Below, piece after piece: positions 1 through 10,721 of a DNA stretch of 64,000 nucleotides. The first letter of the stretch is position 1. Every line of letters begins with the position of its first letter. The stretch is from Aedes albopictus (lineage: Eukaryota; Arthropoda; Insecta; Diptera; Culicidae). The DNA is taken from assembly GCF_035046485.1 (NCBI RefSeq), contig NC_085137.1, positions 444,172,334-444,236,333 of the forward strand, in the 5' to 3' direction. Under the pieces are notes generated by a model. The model made no database searches. It worked only from the letters and a program-made list of their open reading frames with translations, and was not told where the DNA came from. Position numbers and translations under genes: made by a program.

Positions 1-800
1 GTGAGATTTCCTCCTTAGGGATGATCAAGTAATGCCAAACTGTCAGGTACAAATTCCTGGTACGGAAATTTTGCAAAATTTCTACTCTGAAGACACTCAA
101 TGACGACATTTCACCAAGCATTTCCCTATGCAATTCCTGATAATTCATAGCATCGTTCACAGATCGGTCCGCCCTCCACCCCCGAGATGCAGCTTATCGT
201 CAATTATCATCCATTATTTTATTGCTCCCTTGCTGCGCAGCGATGTAGCCAATCTGATCTATTGTGGTCACCGCCGCGCTGTTGGTTGTTCCTACTAGCA
301 GCAGAGGTTGCGCGTGTTCTATCCATAGGTATGTATGCACCTAGGTAGGTATATACGCTTGCAGTTGCATCATGTAATGGTATGTTTTCTAGCGACTGCA
401 GCAGCCATCATCAGAAGCAGGTTGACTGACAGCCACACATCACCCATCACGTCGCGTCGCGTCGTCACGAGCCACTGAGTGTAGCGACGTGATGAGGGAT
501 TCATTCATTCATCTATTCTTCGGTTTTAATGATGATGACGACGATGATGACTTTTTCCTGAACGGTATTGTTCTCTCAGCATGGAAAGTTGGTAATTGGA
601 GTTAATGTATCGTATAGAAAGCAAAGTGGACAGAACTATGCAAATTGCACTAGAAATGGGTAAGTACAATTTCCCGATGGATTTTTTTTTCAAACTTTGT
701 TTATTTACTTAACTTAAATTTATACATCTTTTTTTTTTATTTCTGTGTATTTGAAAAACTATAAAACTCTTCTATTCTTCAAATTCACATCAAGAAACAA
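1..800. other. Intergenic DNA without recognisable gene
   Basis: I see no supported coding region, RNA gene or clear transposon end here. There are short GAT/GAC trinucleotide runs near 526-550 and T-rich stretches near 685-740. The CATCAT/GACGAC-type runs are common background in this window. Confidence 0.5.
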
Positions 801-804
801 AAAT

Positions 805-852
805 CTTCTTTATCTTTTATTAACGAGATTGTTAACTTAAGGCTAGTTTATC
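805..852 (-). repeat. Fragment of tRNA-derived SINE family S2 (3' tail)
   Basis: The stretch matches the tail block TATTAACGAGATT...GGCTAGTTCATCT that also occurs at 23885, 38407 and 46598 and, reversed, at 32830. Only the tail is present. It abuts a different SINE on the right. Confidence 0.5.
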
Positions 853-1145
853 TAGGGCTATATGGGCCACAGCTGTGAAGGCGTGGGTATTCAACATGAC
901 GACCATGCTGAGGGTGACGAGTTCGATTTTCGGTCAGTCCAGTAACTGAGTAAAAGTAGAAATAGAACAGAAGTACAGTGATCAGTTGACCCAACGATCA
1001 TTCTGCTTAATGAAGCACTACAAAAGCACATTAAAATAGAATATGACATTATAGTGAAACAATACAAATGCGTAGTAAAACAAGACATCACATATAACAA
1101 CACTAAACAAACATGTTGCACTGTTATCCTAGTGGATAACAATTT
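853..1145 (+). mobile_element. tRNA-derived SINE-like element
   Basis: A tRNA-like head starts near 865. A B-box-like GAGTTCGATTTTC lies near 918-930 and is followed by an AT-rich body. The head resembles mosquito SINE heads (established knowledge), but the body and 3' end are not recognised. The 83-codon reverse frame inside it has no support as a gene. Confidence 0.4.
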
Positions 1146-1319
1146 CCGAACCCAGGATGACTAGGTTTCATAATTGTTGTTAGCCCATCAGTCAATCCTG
1201 TAATCGTATTTTTTCTGGCATGTTGCCTTTTGTTCGTAGCATTTGTTACTTTCATAGATTGATTTTTGTCTAGGAATTTCTAATCCTAATCGTAATCTGG
1301 GATGCCCTGGGATGCCCCG

Positions 1320-1336
1320 CCCCCCCCCCCCCCCCC
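1320..1336. repeat. Poly-C tract (17 C)
   Basis: This is an uninterrupted run of 17 C on the + strand. It is a candidate slippage or G-quadruplex site on the opposite strand. The length may be uncertain in the assembly. Confidence 0.8.
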
Positions 1337-1486
1337 GAATCAGATTTTAATATGAGACGTCTACACTTTGATGTCCCTGTTAGAGAAGTCTTCTAGTTGA
1401 TCAAGTCCCGAAATGACCTAAATGTAGGCCATCAATAAGAGACAGATGTTATCTCAAGATGCTGTATTACTCCAGAGCACTATAAA

Positions 1487-3398
1487 CACAGAGAACAGAC
1501 GTTTATGCTCGAACAAAAATACGTCGAAATCGTGTGTAAAGAATTAAGGTGTAAATCAACGCCACCAACGCACAGTGTTTTATTTTGCCGATTTCGTGCG
1601 CTTTTTTAATAACGTTTCAACCGATGATTTTAGCGATATAGTTTCTTCGGAGAAGTTTCTACATTAGACAAGGCGCTTCTTTTGACATAAAGAGTTGAAT
1701 GATCAATCCACCTATTAGTGAGATGAAAAAAATATTTTTTCGAAAAATGCAGATAGACGTTTGATGTCTTCGGCAAAGTTGTGCAGAATGCAATTTTGAA
1801 CAACTATGTCGAAGACGCCATAATGCTGAATCTCATACTTTACGAGATATATTGCGTTGTATGTGCATGACCCCTAGAAATCATATATTTCATCATAACT
1901 TTTTAACGGGATTTTTTAGATTTTTTGCGTCTTCTACAAAGTTGTTTGGAATGTAAAAATACATGTTTTTGCTGAACATCGAAAAACGCTAGCTTTTGAA
2001 ATAAGAAAGTTATTTACAAATTACTGATTTTTATTGGGTAACTTTGAACTCTTGTTACTTTTTTCGGCGCAAAATGGCGCAGAGAACCGTTTCGGATAAT
2101 GAAACAACTATATTTCTACTAGATAAAAATGGCTTAAACTTTTGTATGCAAGTGTATTCTTTATGTGTCATGGTAAATATACAAACAATTATCAAATATT
2201 GAGATTATTTAAAAACTTCTTAATTTAAAGAGATAGAATGTCGCAATGTTCAGCAAAATTGTATATTCTTGTATGCTCAACAACTTTCTAGAACATACAA
2301 AAATTGTAGAAAATCTTGGTAAAAAGCTATGATTATTTTAACGAATTATAAAAAAAAAACATATTTAAAAATCACTCAGAAATTGATTTTTATTATAACT
2401 TTTAATCCATAATTTTTACATTATTTGCATGTTCTGCAAAGTTGTTGAGCATATAAAAATACACAATTTTGTTGAACATTGCGACATTCTATCTCGTTAA
2501 ATGAAGAAGTTTTTAAATAATTTCTATATTTGATAATTGTTTGTTTATTTACCATAACACATAAAGAATACACTTGTATACAAAAGTTTAAGCCATTTTC
2601 ATGTAGTGAATAGAAATATAGTTGTTTCATTATTCGAAACGGTTCTCTGCGCCATTTTGCGCCGAAAGCAGTTAGACGAGTTCGAAGTTACCCTATAAAT
2701 ATCAGTAATTTGTAAATAACTTTGTAATTTTAAAAGCTAGCGTTTTTCAATGTTCAGCAAAAACATGTATTTTTACATTCCAAACAACTTTGTAGAAGAC
2801 ACAAAAAATCTAAAAAATTCCGTTAAAAAGTTATGATGAAATATATGATTTCTAGGGGTCATGCACATACAACGCAATATATCTCGTAAAGTATGAGATT
2901 CAGCATTATGGCGTCTTCGACATAGTTGTTCAAAATTGCATTCTGCACAACTTTGCCGAAGACATCAAACGTCTATATGCATTTTTCGAAAAATATTTTT
3001 TTCATTTCACTTATAGGTGGATTGATCATTCAACTCTTTATGTCAAAAGAAGCACCTGGTCTAATGTAGAAACTTCTCCGAAGAAACTATATCGCAAAAA
3101 TCATCGGTTGAAACGTTATTAAAAAAGCGCACGAAATCGGCAAAATAAAACACTGTGCAACGGAGACTGTCCCACATAAAAAGTCAATTTGACCCCACGA
3201 TGGCAGTGTTCATCATTAAAATACACTAGCCCACAAAGCGACACGAGCGCCAAACGGCCAAAAACGGCGAGCACTGGAAACAAAAAAGACAACATAACAA
3301 TGTAAGTGATGCAACGGGAGCATAACGACTTACTCTGATATGGCCGTTACAAAGGTTTACACAAGGCAGGAAACGAAGATAGACGTCTGTTCACTGTG
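1487..3398 (+). mobile_element. Family M MITE copy, split by a foldback element
   Basis: The left end is CACAGAGAACAGACG (1487-1501) and the right end is a diverged CGTCTGTTCACTGTG finishing at 3398. The parts 1487-1570 and 3163-3398 align in order with the intact copy at 50335-50670. The copy is interrupted at GCCACCAACG by the foldback at 1571-3157. Unlike other M copies its flanks (CTATAAA and ATTCAAG) do not match, so its own target duplication is lost or never existed. It has no coding capacity. Confidence 0.75.
1571..3157. mobile_element. 1587-bp foldback element with Transib-like ends
   Basis: The element is an almost complete palindrome with arms of about 0.77 kb and a centre near 2365. 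It starts CACAGTG and ends CACTGTG. CAACG is present on both sides (1566-1570 and 3158-3162). Removing the element and one CAACG restores exactly the sequence of the undisturbed M copy near 50413, so the insertion boundary is certain. Known: Transib transposons make 5-bp target duplications and have ends resembling the V(D)J RSS heptamer CACAGTG. Inferred: this is a non-autonomous Transib-type foldback. No transposase is encoded. The 69-codon reverse frame at 2421-2630 lies inside the arm and is a shadow. I saw no clear RSS-like nonamer at 12 or 23 bp from the heptamer. Confidence 0.75.
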
Positions 3399-3404
3399 AT
3401 TCAA

Positions 3405-3690
3405 GTAAGTACTCCTCTAAAGTTTCCTCAGTATCCTTTAAAAGTGCATGCCGGTCAATAGATTTCCCAGAAAATTTATCTAGAGACTCTTTTAGAAATT
3501 CCCACAGGATTTTTTCTTGGTACTTCTTCATGATTTTCTTAAGAAAATTCTCATAAATTTATCTTGGAATTGGTTCACGGTTTTTCTTAGAAATTTCTTC
3601 TAAAAGTCCTCCTTGAATTTCATAAAAGATTCTATTTTGGAAATACCTTCAATTATTTCTATATAAGTTCATGCTTGAATTCTTTCATGT
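3405..3690. repeat. Degenerate TC-rich array R1 (first block)
   Basis: The stretch is built from diverged units like GAAATTCCTCCAGGAATT and TTTCTTCAGAAATTT, pyrimidine-rich on the + strand. It has the same composition and motifs as 5150-7030, 13790-16480 and 63715-64000. No gene is seen. Confidence 0.6.
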
Positions 3691-3695
3691 ACAAC

Positions 3696-5144
3696 CACAG
3701 AGAACAGACGTATACAGGGTGTTAGGTTCGTGAGTGCAAACTTTTTAAAGGGTGATAGAGGACCATAAAAGGTGAAAAAAATTGTTCTACGGATATGGTC
3801 AAATCTCAACCGTTACGTAGTTATTGAACTTCCCATGTTTTTGACTCTCATTGCCTTAACTGGCCATATCTTGAAAATGGTCAAAATAATCGCAGTTTTT
3901 TTACCCTTATTCGAAAGATTATTGATTTTTTTATCAAATGGCATCTTTGAATCGATTGGTTTAGTTAAATAACTAAATTTTCTAGAACAAATAGCTTAAA
4001 AGTAGTGTGTTTTGATTTGTTTTTGTCAATTATCTTTGAAACATGCGTAATAAATTAAAATTCTTTCTTCGGCAAAGTTATGGCCCCTGTTCCACTCTAC
4101 AATTTGGTCTTTGACATCAAACTTCTAGCTCTTATCGTTTTCTTACAATTTCGATTTAAATGTGCGGCACAGTGCGCAAAAAAGTACTTTCCTTGACAAT
4201 TGCAAATTTATGATCTGAAATGCGATGTTTAAATCAAAATTGCAAGTAAACGATAAGAGATAAAAGTTTGATGTCAAAGAACGAATTGTAGAGTGAAACA
4301 GGGGCCACAAATTTGCCTAAGAGAAAATTTTAATTTATTACGCATTTTTCAAAGATAATCGACAAAAACTAATTAAAACACACTACTTTTAGGCTTTTTG
4401 TTCTAGAAAACTTAGTTATTTAACTAAACCAATTGATTCAAAGATGCCATTTGACAGAAAATTCAATAATCTTTCGAAAAAGGGTGAAAAAACTGCGATA
4501 AGTGTGAGCACTTTCAAGATATGGCCAGTTAAGGCAATAAGAGTCAAAAACATGGGAAGTTTAATAGCTACGTTACGGTTGAGATTTGACCATATGCGTA
4601 GAACAATTTTTTTCTCCATTTATGGTCCTCTATCACCCTTTAAAAAGTTTGCACTCACGAACCTAACACCCTGTATATTCACTTTCTGCTTTGTGTAAAG
4701 CTTTGTAACGGTCATATTAGAGTATGTAGTTATGCCACAGACAACAGACGTCTATCTTCGCTTTCTGCCTTGTGTAAAACTTTGTAACGATCATTTCGGA
4801 GTATGTGGTTATGCTCCCGTTGCACGGCGCTAGCGTCCCATCTCTTACATTGTTGGGTTGTCATTTTTGTTTCCAGTGCTCGCCATTTTTGGCCGTTTGG
4901 CGCTCGTGTTGCTTCGTGGGCTAGTGTATTTTAACGATGAACACTGCCGTCGTGGGGTCAAATCGACTTTATAAGTGGGCCAGTCTCCGTTGGTGGCGTT
5001 GAGGTATACATAAATCCTTTACACACGATTTCGACGTATCTTTGTTCGAGCTTAAATGTCTGTTCTCTGTGGTTGAGGTACACTTAAATACTTTACACAC
5101 GGTTTTGACTTATTTTTTTCGAGCATAAACGTCTTTTTTCTGTG
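3696..5144 (-). mobile_element. Rearranged, nested family M element
   Basis: It begins CACAGAGAACAGACG (3696) and ends at CTGTG (5144). The flanks GTACAAC (3689-3695) and GTATAAC (5145-5151) form a 7-bp target duplication with one difference. Inside are a mariner-like foldback (3715-4673), a remnant of M (4676-4735), a nearly complete second M copy (4736-5071) and a 73-bp duplicate of the M end (5072-5144). The inner copy lacks matching flanks (GTTATGC and GTTGAGG), so the arrangement is better explained by insertion plus deletion than by one simple insertion. It has no coding capacity. Confidence 0.7.
3715..4673. mobile_element. 959-bp foldback element, TA-flanked (mariner-type)
   Basis: The ends are CAGGGTGTTAGG... 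and its inverse ...CCTAACACCCTG, with TA on both sides (3713-3714 and 4674-4675). The arms are over 400 bp and are separated by an asymmetric centre near 4160-4230. A TA target and a CAGGGTG start fit the IS630-Tc1-mariner group (established), but no transposase is present. The 66-, 67- and 84-codon frames at 3772, 4416 and 4444 are mirror shadows of the two arms. Confidence 0.7.
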
Positions 5145-5149
5145 GTATA

Positions 5150-7030
5150 ACTTCAAACATTCTTGAAAGAATACTTCCAGTTTTTTCTCCGAAATTTCTC
5201 CTGGTATTTCCCACGAAATTCTCCTTGAATTTTTCAAGGAGTTCTGCAAGAAATTTCTACAGGGGTTCTAAAACGTTTCTGAACAAGATACAATTACATG
5301 AGATTTTTTTTCACAAAGGCTCGGAGATTTTTTCAGAATTTTCTCTAGGGTTTTCCCATGAAAAAAAAACAGATTTTCTCCAGAAACTTTTTTAGAAATA
5401 TTGTTTGAAATTATCATGAGGTTTCTTCAGGTATTTACTCTATTTGTTTAGGAATTCGCTCAGGCATGTTTGAAATTTTCAAGGGGTTTCCCTGGAAGTT
5501 CCTCTAGGAGTTTTTTTTTTCCAAATGCAGATTCAGGCATTGCATTGGATTTGTTTATCCCTTCATTCAGGGATTCTTTCAGATTTTTTTTTTCAAGGAT
5601 TCTATCAACAACTCCTAGAAAATTACTCCATAATCCATTCCACAGCGTTTTTCATCGATTTAAAGGATTTTTTCTATGAATACCTGCAGAGGGTTCTCCA
5701 GTTATTTCAGGTATTTTTTCAAAGATTCCTTGGAACATTCATTTTCTTTATTCCATCAGTGGTTCTCCAAAAAAATCCTTAAAGATATTGTAAACTACTT
5801 CTACAGGATTTCCTACATTTTTTTTAAGATATGCCTTCAGAAATTATAAAGGATTTTTTTTTCTGATGATTCCTTCAAAGATATTTCCAGAAGTTCTTCC
5901 AACGGTTCCTTCAGAAAATGCTCCAGTGATTTATTGAGGGATTTCTTCAAGAATTCCACCAATACCTTCGTCTGCGATTTCTACGGACATTTTTGAAGAG
6001 ATTCGTTCAAAAATTCCTCTAAGGATTTTTTTCCAAGAAGCTCTCCAGAAGTTTCTCAACATTTTTCCTTGGAATTATTTGTTGAGATGAAAAGGGGTAT
6101 CTTAAGAAACACCCTCAGGTATTTTGCTAGGTATTATCCCAAACATTCGCCCAGAAATTGCTCAAGAAATAACTCAGAAATTGCCTCCGGAATTTTCATC
6201 CAGTGGTTCCTCCTTCAAACATATATTCCAGGTGTTTCCAAAGACATCTCCAGGAGTTTTAAGGGAACTTTTGGAGACAATTCTTTAGGGGTTTCTTAGA
6301 AATTCCTTCAAAAAAACCCTGGAGGATTTTATTTTCTTAGAGAATTCTTTGGCAATGTTTGTGCCATTTCTGGAAGATCGTCTGGTTATTCACTGATGGA
6401 ATGTCTGCAGGGACCTCTAAGGTCATCTCAGGATATAATTCTGATGGAACCGCAAATGCAATTTATAATAAAATTGTTGGTATTCCTGCAAAAATCACTG
6501 AACAAATTTCTCTAAAAAATGTTGGAGAGACCCTGAGAAGGATTTCCAAAGCAATCTCGATAGGGTTGGTAAAACATATAAAAAAATTTTTTGGAAAATG
6601 GAAATGGAAATGGAATGGAAGGAGGAGGCGAACCAGCTCTGAAGCTGAAAACCTCTTAAATAAAGATAAAAAAAAACTCCATGGAACAACTTCTGCTGAA
6701 ATTCCCGAAGAAATTCCCATTCTCCGGAGAAGTCTCTGGAAATAAAATGGAATTTCAGATGGAAACCCAGCAGGAAGTTCCGTTTGAAGCCCTGGCAATT
6801 TCTGGCGAAATCTTCAGTAAAACCCTGTTGAAATCTTAAGAAGCAAGTTAAAATAAAACTCTGGAGGAATATCCGAAGAAATTCCAGGGAAATTCTTGAA
6901 GAAACCAGAGGAAGAACTTTTTAAGAACTTCCTGGAGGAATACTTGGGGAAACTACTCGGGAAACCCCGAGAAAAATTCCTAGTAAAAAGAATCCTGAAC
7001 AAATCTTTGTATAAAACACATCGAAATCGA
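5150..7030. repeat. Degenerate array R1 with internal strand switch
   Basis: This is a long stretch of diverged 15-25 bp units. From 5150 to about 6060 the pyrimidine-rich form (TTCCTCCAGG, TTTCTTCAAGAATTCC) is on the + strand. From about 6070 to 7030 the purine-rich complement (GAAATTCCTGAAGAAA) is on the + strand. Several 60-128 codon frames on both strands arise from this low-complexity sequence and show no domain. I regard none of them as a gene. Confidence 0.55.
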
Positions 7031-7035
7031 AATCG

Positions 7036-7954
7036 AAAAAATCGATGTTCGAAAAGTCAAAGTGATATGCATACTTGAAGCATTTTTGTAGAACATTTTG
7101 ATTTTCTTAAAAAAATATGTTAAGGTTCCGCCATGGCATATTTTTAAAAATGGCCATTTTTTTAACTTTTCAATATTTTCAATATTTTTGTATTTTTATA
7201 TGGACCCAAAGGCATTCTTGAAGGGTATTAGTTTTTGGAATACTGTGTTCATTTTACGCAGAAACTTGTGTGTGCTAAAAAAAGGACTATTTTTTAGCAT
7301 TTTCCATCAACATTATCAAAAAAATTCATGAGCATTTTTTTTATTTTTATCGAGTATGACGCATATGAATAGTACTACCGAATAAAACTTTCATCATTTG
7401 AAATACACAGTTGCATATTCAATTTTTTAGCAAATTTTAATGTAAATGCTCGAAAAATAGTTCTTTTATCAGCACAAAAACGCTTCTGCCGTTATTATAA
7501 AACACAATCTTATGAATTTCGGCTACACAGGAAAGAAAAAAAAAGTGTATTCCAAAAATGTCAGCGATTATAGCTTATGAAATAACCTTCTCAAAAATAT
7601 TTTTTTTATAATTTTCCGCAAGTTCGGGCATAGTTTTTGGGGCTCTTCTTTATGAATTTTCTCATCGGTGAAAAATTCAGCGGAAACTTTTTCCAGTTCT
7701 TTTTTTTATTTCTGAGAAAATTTGCTTCCATTAAAAAAACTTTGTTTTTACGATGCTCCGTTTTGAGCTTTGATTTTTCAAAATAAGTACATATTGTCAG
7801 GAGAAAACAAAAAAAAAAAATCTACCTGAGTTTTCCGGGAAAATAGACGACCCTGATCTTTTCTCAATTTTTTGTTCATATATCCATGAGCCCTGCCTGT
7901 GCAATTTGTACGATAATAAAAAACAATCCCCTTTTCAAACATCGATTTTTTTTT
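7036..7954. mobile_element. Possible TIR element (weak)
   Basis: An inverted pair of about 21 bp (AAAAATCGATGTTCGAAAAG at 7036 and its near inverse at 7931-7954) encloses about 0.9 kb of AT-rich sequence. No target duplication is clear and the interior is not obviously palindromic. It may be a diverged MITE or chance. Confidence 0.25.
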
Positions 7955-8210
7955 CCGGGACAGCCTTAACATCTGAATTGATCGCTAGAAAAATATTTGC
8001 TTTTAAATTTATTTCTCCGAAAAGAAATTATTTGAATTATTCTCTGATGAATCTGGGATAATACATGTCGGAGCCGCGGAGGTCCAATTTTGAGAAAAGC
8101 TGGCAGACACTCAATTTTTGAACATGTTATATATGGGATACAGTATATAGAACATTTATCCATAATACCAGGAGCACTAACTGGCATTTAAAAAAAATTG
8201 GAAATGCATA

Positions 8211-8418
8211 AGTGACCCGATTTTGTCAGCCCCTCTTCGGAATACATTTTTTGCTCTCTTCAAAAACTTGAACAGTTTTTTAAACTTTTTATTCCTTTAT
8301 GTTCTGCATCTCAGCAGTAGTTTGATGATAAATATTAATAAATTGCTTAAAATGTGACCTTAAGATAATGAGAGCAAAAAGTTATCGTCGCAAAATGGGG
8401 CTGACAAAATCGGGTCCT
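8211..8418. mobile_element. 208-bp TA-flanked MITE
   Basis: The inverted ends share ACCCGATTTTGTCAGCCCC. TA flanks the element at 8209-8210 and 8419-8420. A second inverted block (TTTTTGCTCTC) lies inside each end. There is no coding capacity. Confidence 0.65.
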
Positions 8419-8420
8419 TA

Positions 8421-9688
8421 CTGTATTGATTTTGTATCCTTTTACAGCATTGAATAGTTGCTGATGAGAAAAGTGCTGTATTTTTTTTAAGATCACAAAC
8501 AAGTTCAACCACTACAAAAGTCTATTGATATAAGTAATACAATTGCTTTCAAAAGTTTATTTGTAGGTTCTTGTGTATATTAGACATCTGCAATGGAGCA
8601 AGAGATCAAAATAACACTTTAGGCTTCAAAATTGACATTACATGTTATTAGTACGAGAAATTCTTACAGTTTTACTTCAAAGTATCTTACAAATCGCTCC
8701 CCTCTACTCCCCTCGGGGAAATTCCGTTCAAATGCTCGTTTATGTATGCAGAATCCGTTAAAAAAATGCAGCTGCCAAGAGCTGCCAAAACAATAGCGCC
8801 ATGATCATATGTGTATAGTAAAATTGTATGAAAAACATCAATTTTGTTTGGATTTTGTTCGAAGAAATCGACAAAAAATGAAAATGCCTTTAAAATGGAA
8901 TTGAGCTTTAGATTTATGAGTTTCCAGTCGGGAGGAAATAAAAAAGGTGAAATTTAAAGCTGGGTAGAACGAAAGTTGATTTTTTGTCAACATGGAAAAT
9001 CCTTACCATAATGACATTGACACATCCAAATTAAAAATTGGATTTAGAAAACCTAAGTCTACCGAACGCAACGCAGTGACTCAAAATTACCCTTTTCCAT
9101 ACAATCACCATTTCAAGATCATGGGAAAAGCTGATCCCGCATGCAACTTCTCCCGTTGCATGTGCCTACCTAATTGATATGCCCTACATTGCAACCTGTC
9201 GCCAGCAGCGGGCGACTACATGCGGGTCATCTGCACTAGGTCGGCTTACAGCACTTCCAGTCCAGTAACAAACGACGACGACGATGGCGATACATGCCAC
9301 TGATAATGTAAACAAATCGCTCCCCCTTACATCACCCATCAGAGGGCGTCGTCGTCGGTCACGGGCCGGCCGGGGCGGAGTGTTCGACACAGATGTAACT
9401 AACAACCAACACATGAAGAGTGCGCTAATGTAATCCCTTTTGTACGGAGATGACTCCAGCCAGCAGCCAGTGGCGGTGTCCAGAGCTTATCGCCATAACA
9501 ACAGTAGCATTCTAGCATCGCAGTCAGCAGCAGAAGCAGCGTATGCCGGTAGCACAGCTTCATTCCGTAATGAGGTCTTCACTTTATCTTCTGATGCAAT
9601 TTGTAATGCGCCGGCACGATTCAGCGAAATTACACTTGTTTGTTCGCCGCTCTCACTGATATTCAACTCGAGCAGTGCGGAGTTGTTG
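8421..9688. other. Intergenic DNA without recognisable gene
   Basis: There is no supported gene. Frames at 8992, 9184 and 9440 are short and lack recognisable domains. 9184-9414 is notably GC-richer than its surroundings, but I cannot assign it. Confidence 0.45.
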
Positions 9689-9690
9689 TA

Positions 9691-9903
9691 GGGTCTTGTA
9701 CCATTTGGGCAGGTGTACCTATTTTGGGCACTTGCCGCTATAACTAAGTCATTTTCAAATCGATTGATTTGAGTTTTTGTATAGAGTTAGATACTGTACG
9801 TGCCTTACTCTATACAAAATTTCAAATCAATCGGTTTGAAATTGACTTAGTTATAGCGGCAAGTGCCCAAAATAGGAACACCTGCCCAAATGGTACAAGA
9901 CCC
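9691..9903. mobile_element. 213-bp near-perfect hairpin MITE
   Basis: Arms of about 85 bp start GGGTCTTGTACC and end GGTACAAGACCC, with TA flanks at 9689-9690 and 9904-9905. The arms are almost identical, so the insertion is young or conserved by conversion. A degenerate relative of one arm lies near 30635-30700. Confidence 0.75.
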
Positions 9904-9905
9904 TA

Positions 9906-10720
9906 TATTGGTTAGTTGACCGGGCAGGAACTTTTCACAGCGGGTGACATTTCCTCGGCGCACTCACTCGCTCGTGGGTGGGGATTGGGTGACTGACTGC
10001 CTCTACCGAGTACCGACCGACTACAAACGGTGATTATCACGTGACGGTAATTTTCTGAGAGCTTACCTACAATGGCACCGATAAAAAGTGCATTCGTTCC
10101 GTGTAGCCGTTTTGCGGTCTATCGGTAATCGAAAAACACATCATCCCCACCCACCACCGCCATCAGTACCAATGCGATATATGGGGTGTGTGGCGTAGCC
10201 AACCAGTCGTGCCTTTGAACAAAATCGTTAAACGAAGTCGTATGTATGTAAAAGCGTGTATGACACGAAACGGCTAGAAATGACAGAGCGAACAGTGAAT
10301 TCAATATGCCCCAGGGGCCTGTCTCGTCTCCGCCCGCCCTACTTTTCCGTTCCCGAACAAATATGGAGTGGAAGATACGGGTACTGGGCGGGTGGTCGGT
10401 GGTGTAATGACATAATAATAGTTAATAATAATTACATTTAACCTACCACAACGCAACGATTGGTGGGTAGTAGTGCTTACTCACATATCGTTTTCCCTCG
10501 ATCCGGTCACCAGCAGTAGTCAGAATGATGATTCGAGCCAAAGCCATTATGATTGTAAATTTTCGTTAGGGAACAATTGTTGGGACTGAGTGAAATTATG
10601 GCATGCTATATCAATTATTTGCTTGAGTGGGCGGGAAATTGGGTATATATTAAATTTACAACAGAGGTGTTCAATATCTGTTAGTCGATATTCAATGGAA
10701 ATTTATCTACTTCATTTTAA
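9906..10720. other. Intergenic DNA without recognisable gene
   Basis: The composition is mixed, with CACTCACTCG and CACCACC runs. No supported exon, RNA gene or repeat end is seen. Confidence 0.4.
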
Positions 10721-10721
10721 C

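Noticed and set aside
2421..2630. 69-codon reverse frame
   Set aside because: It lies in one arm of the Transib-like foldback and is a mirror of non-coding palindrome sequence.
6359..6745. 128-codon frame as a small gene
   Set aside because: It lies in the degenerate R1 array, is mirrored by a 111-codon frame on the other strand, and has biased low-complexity composition with no domain.
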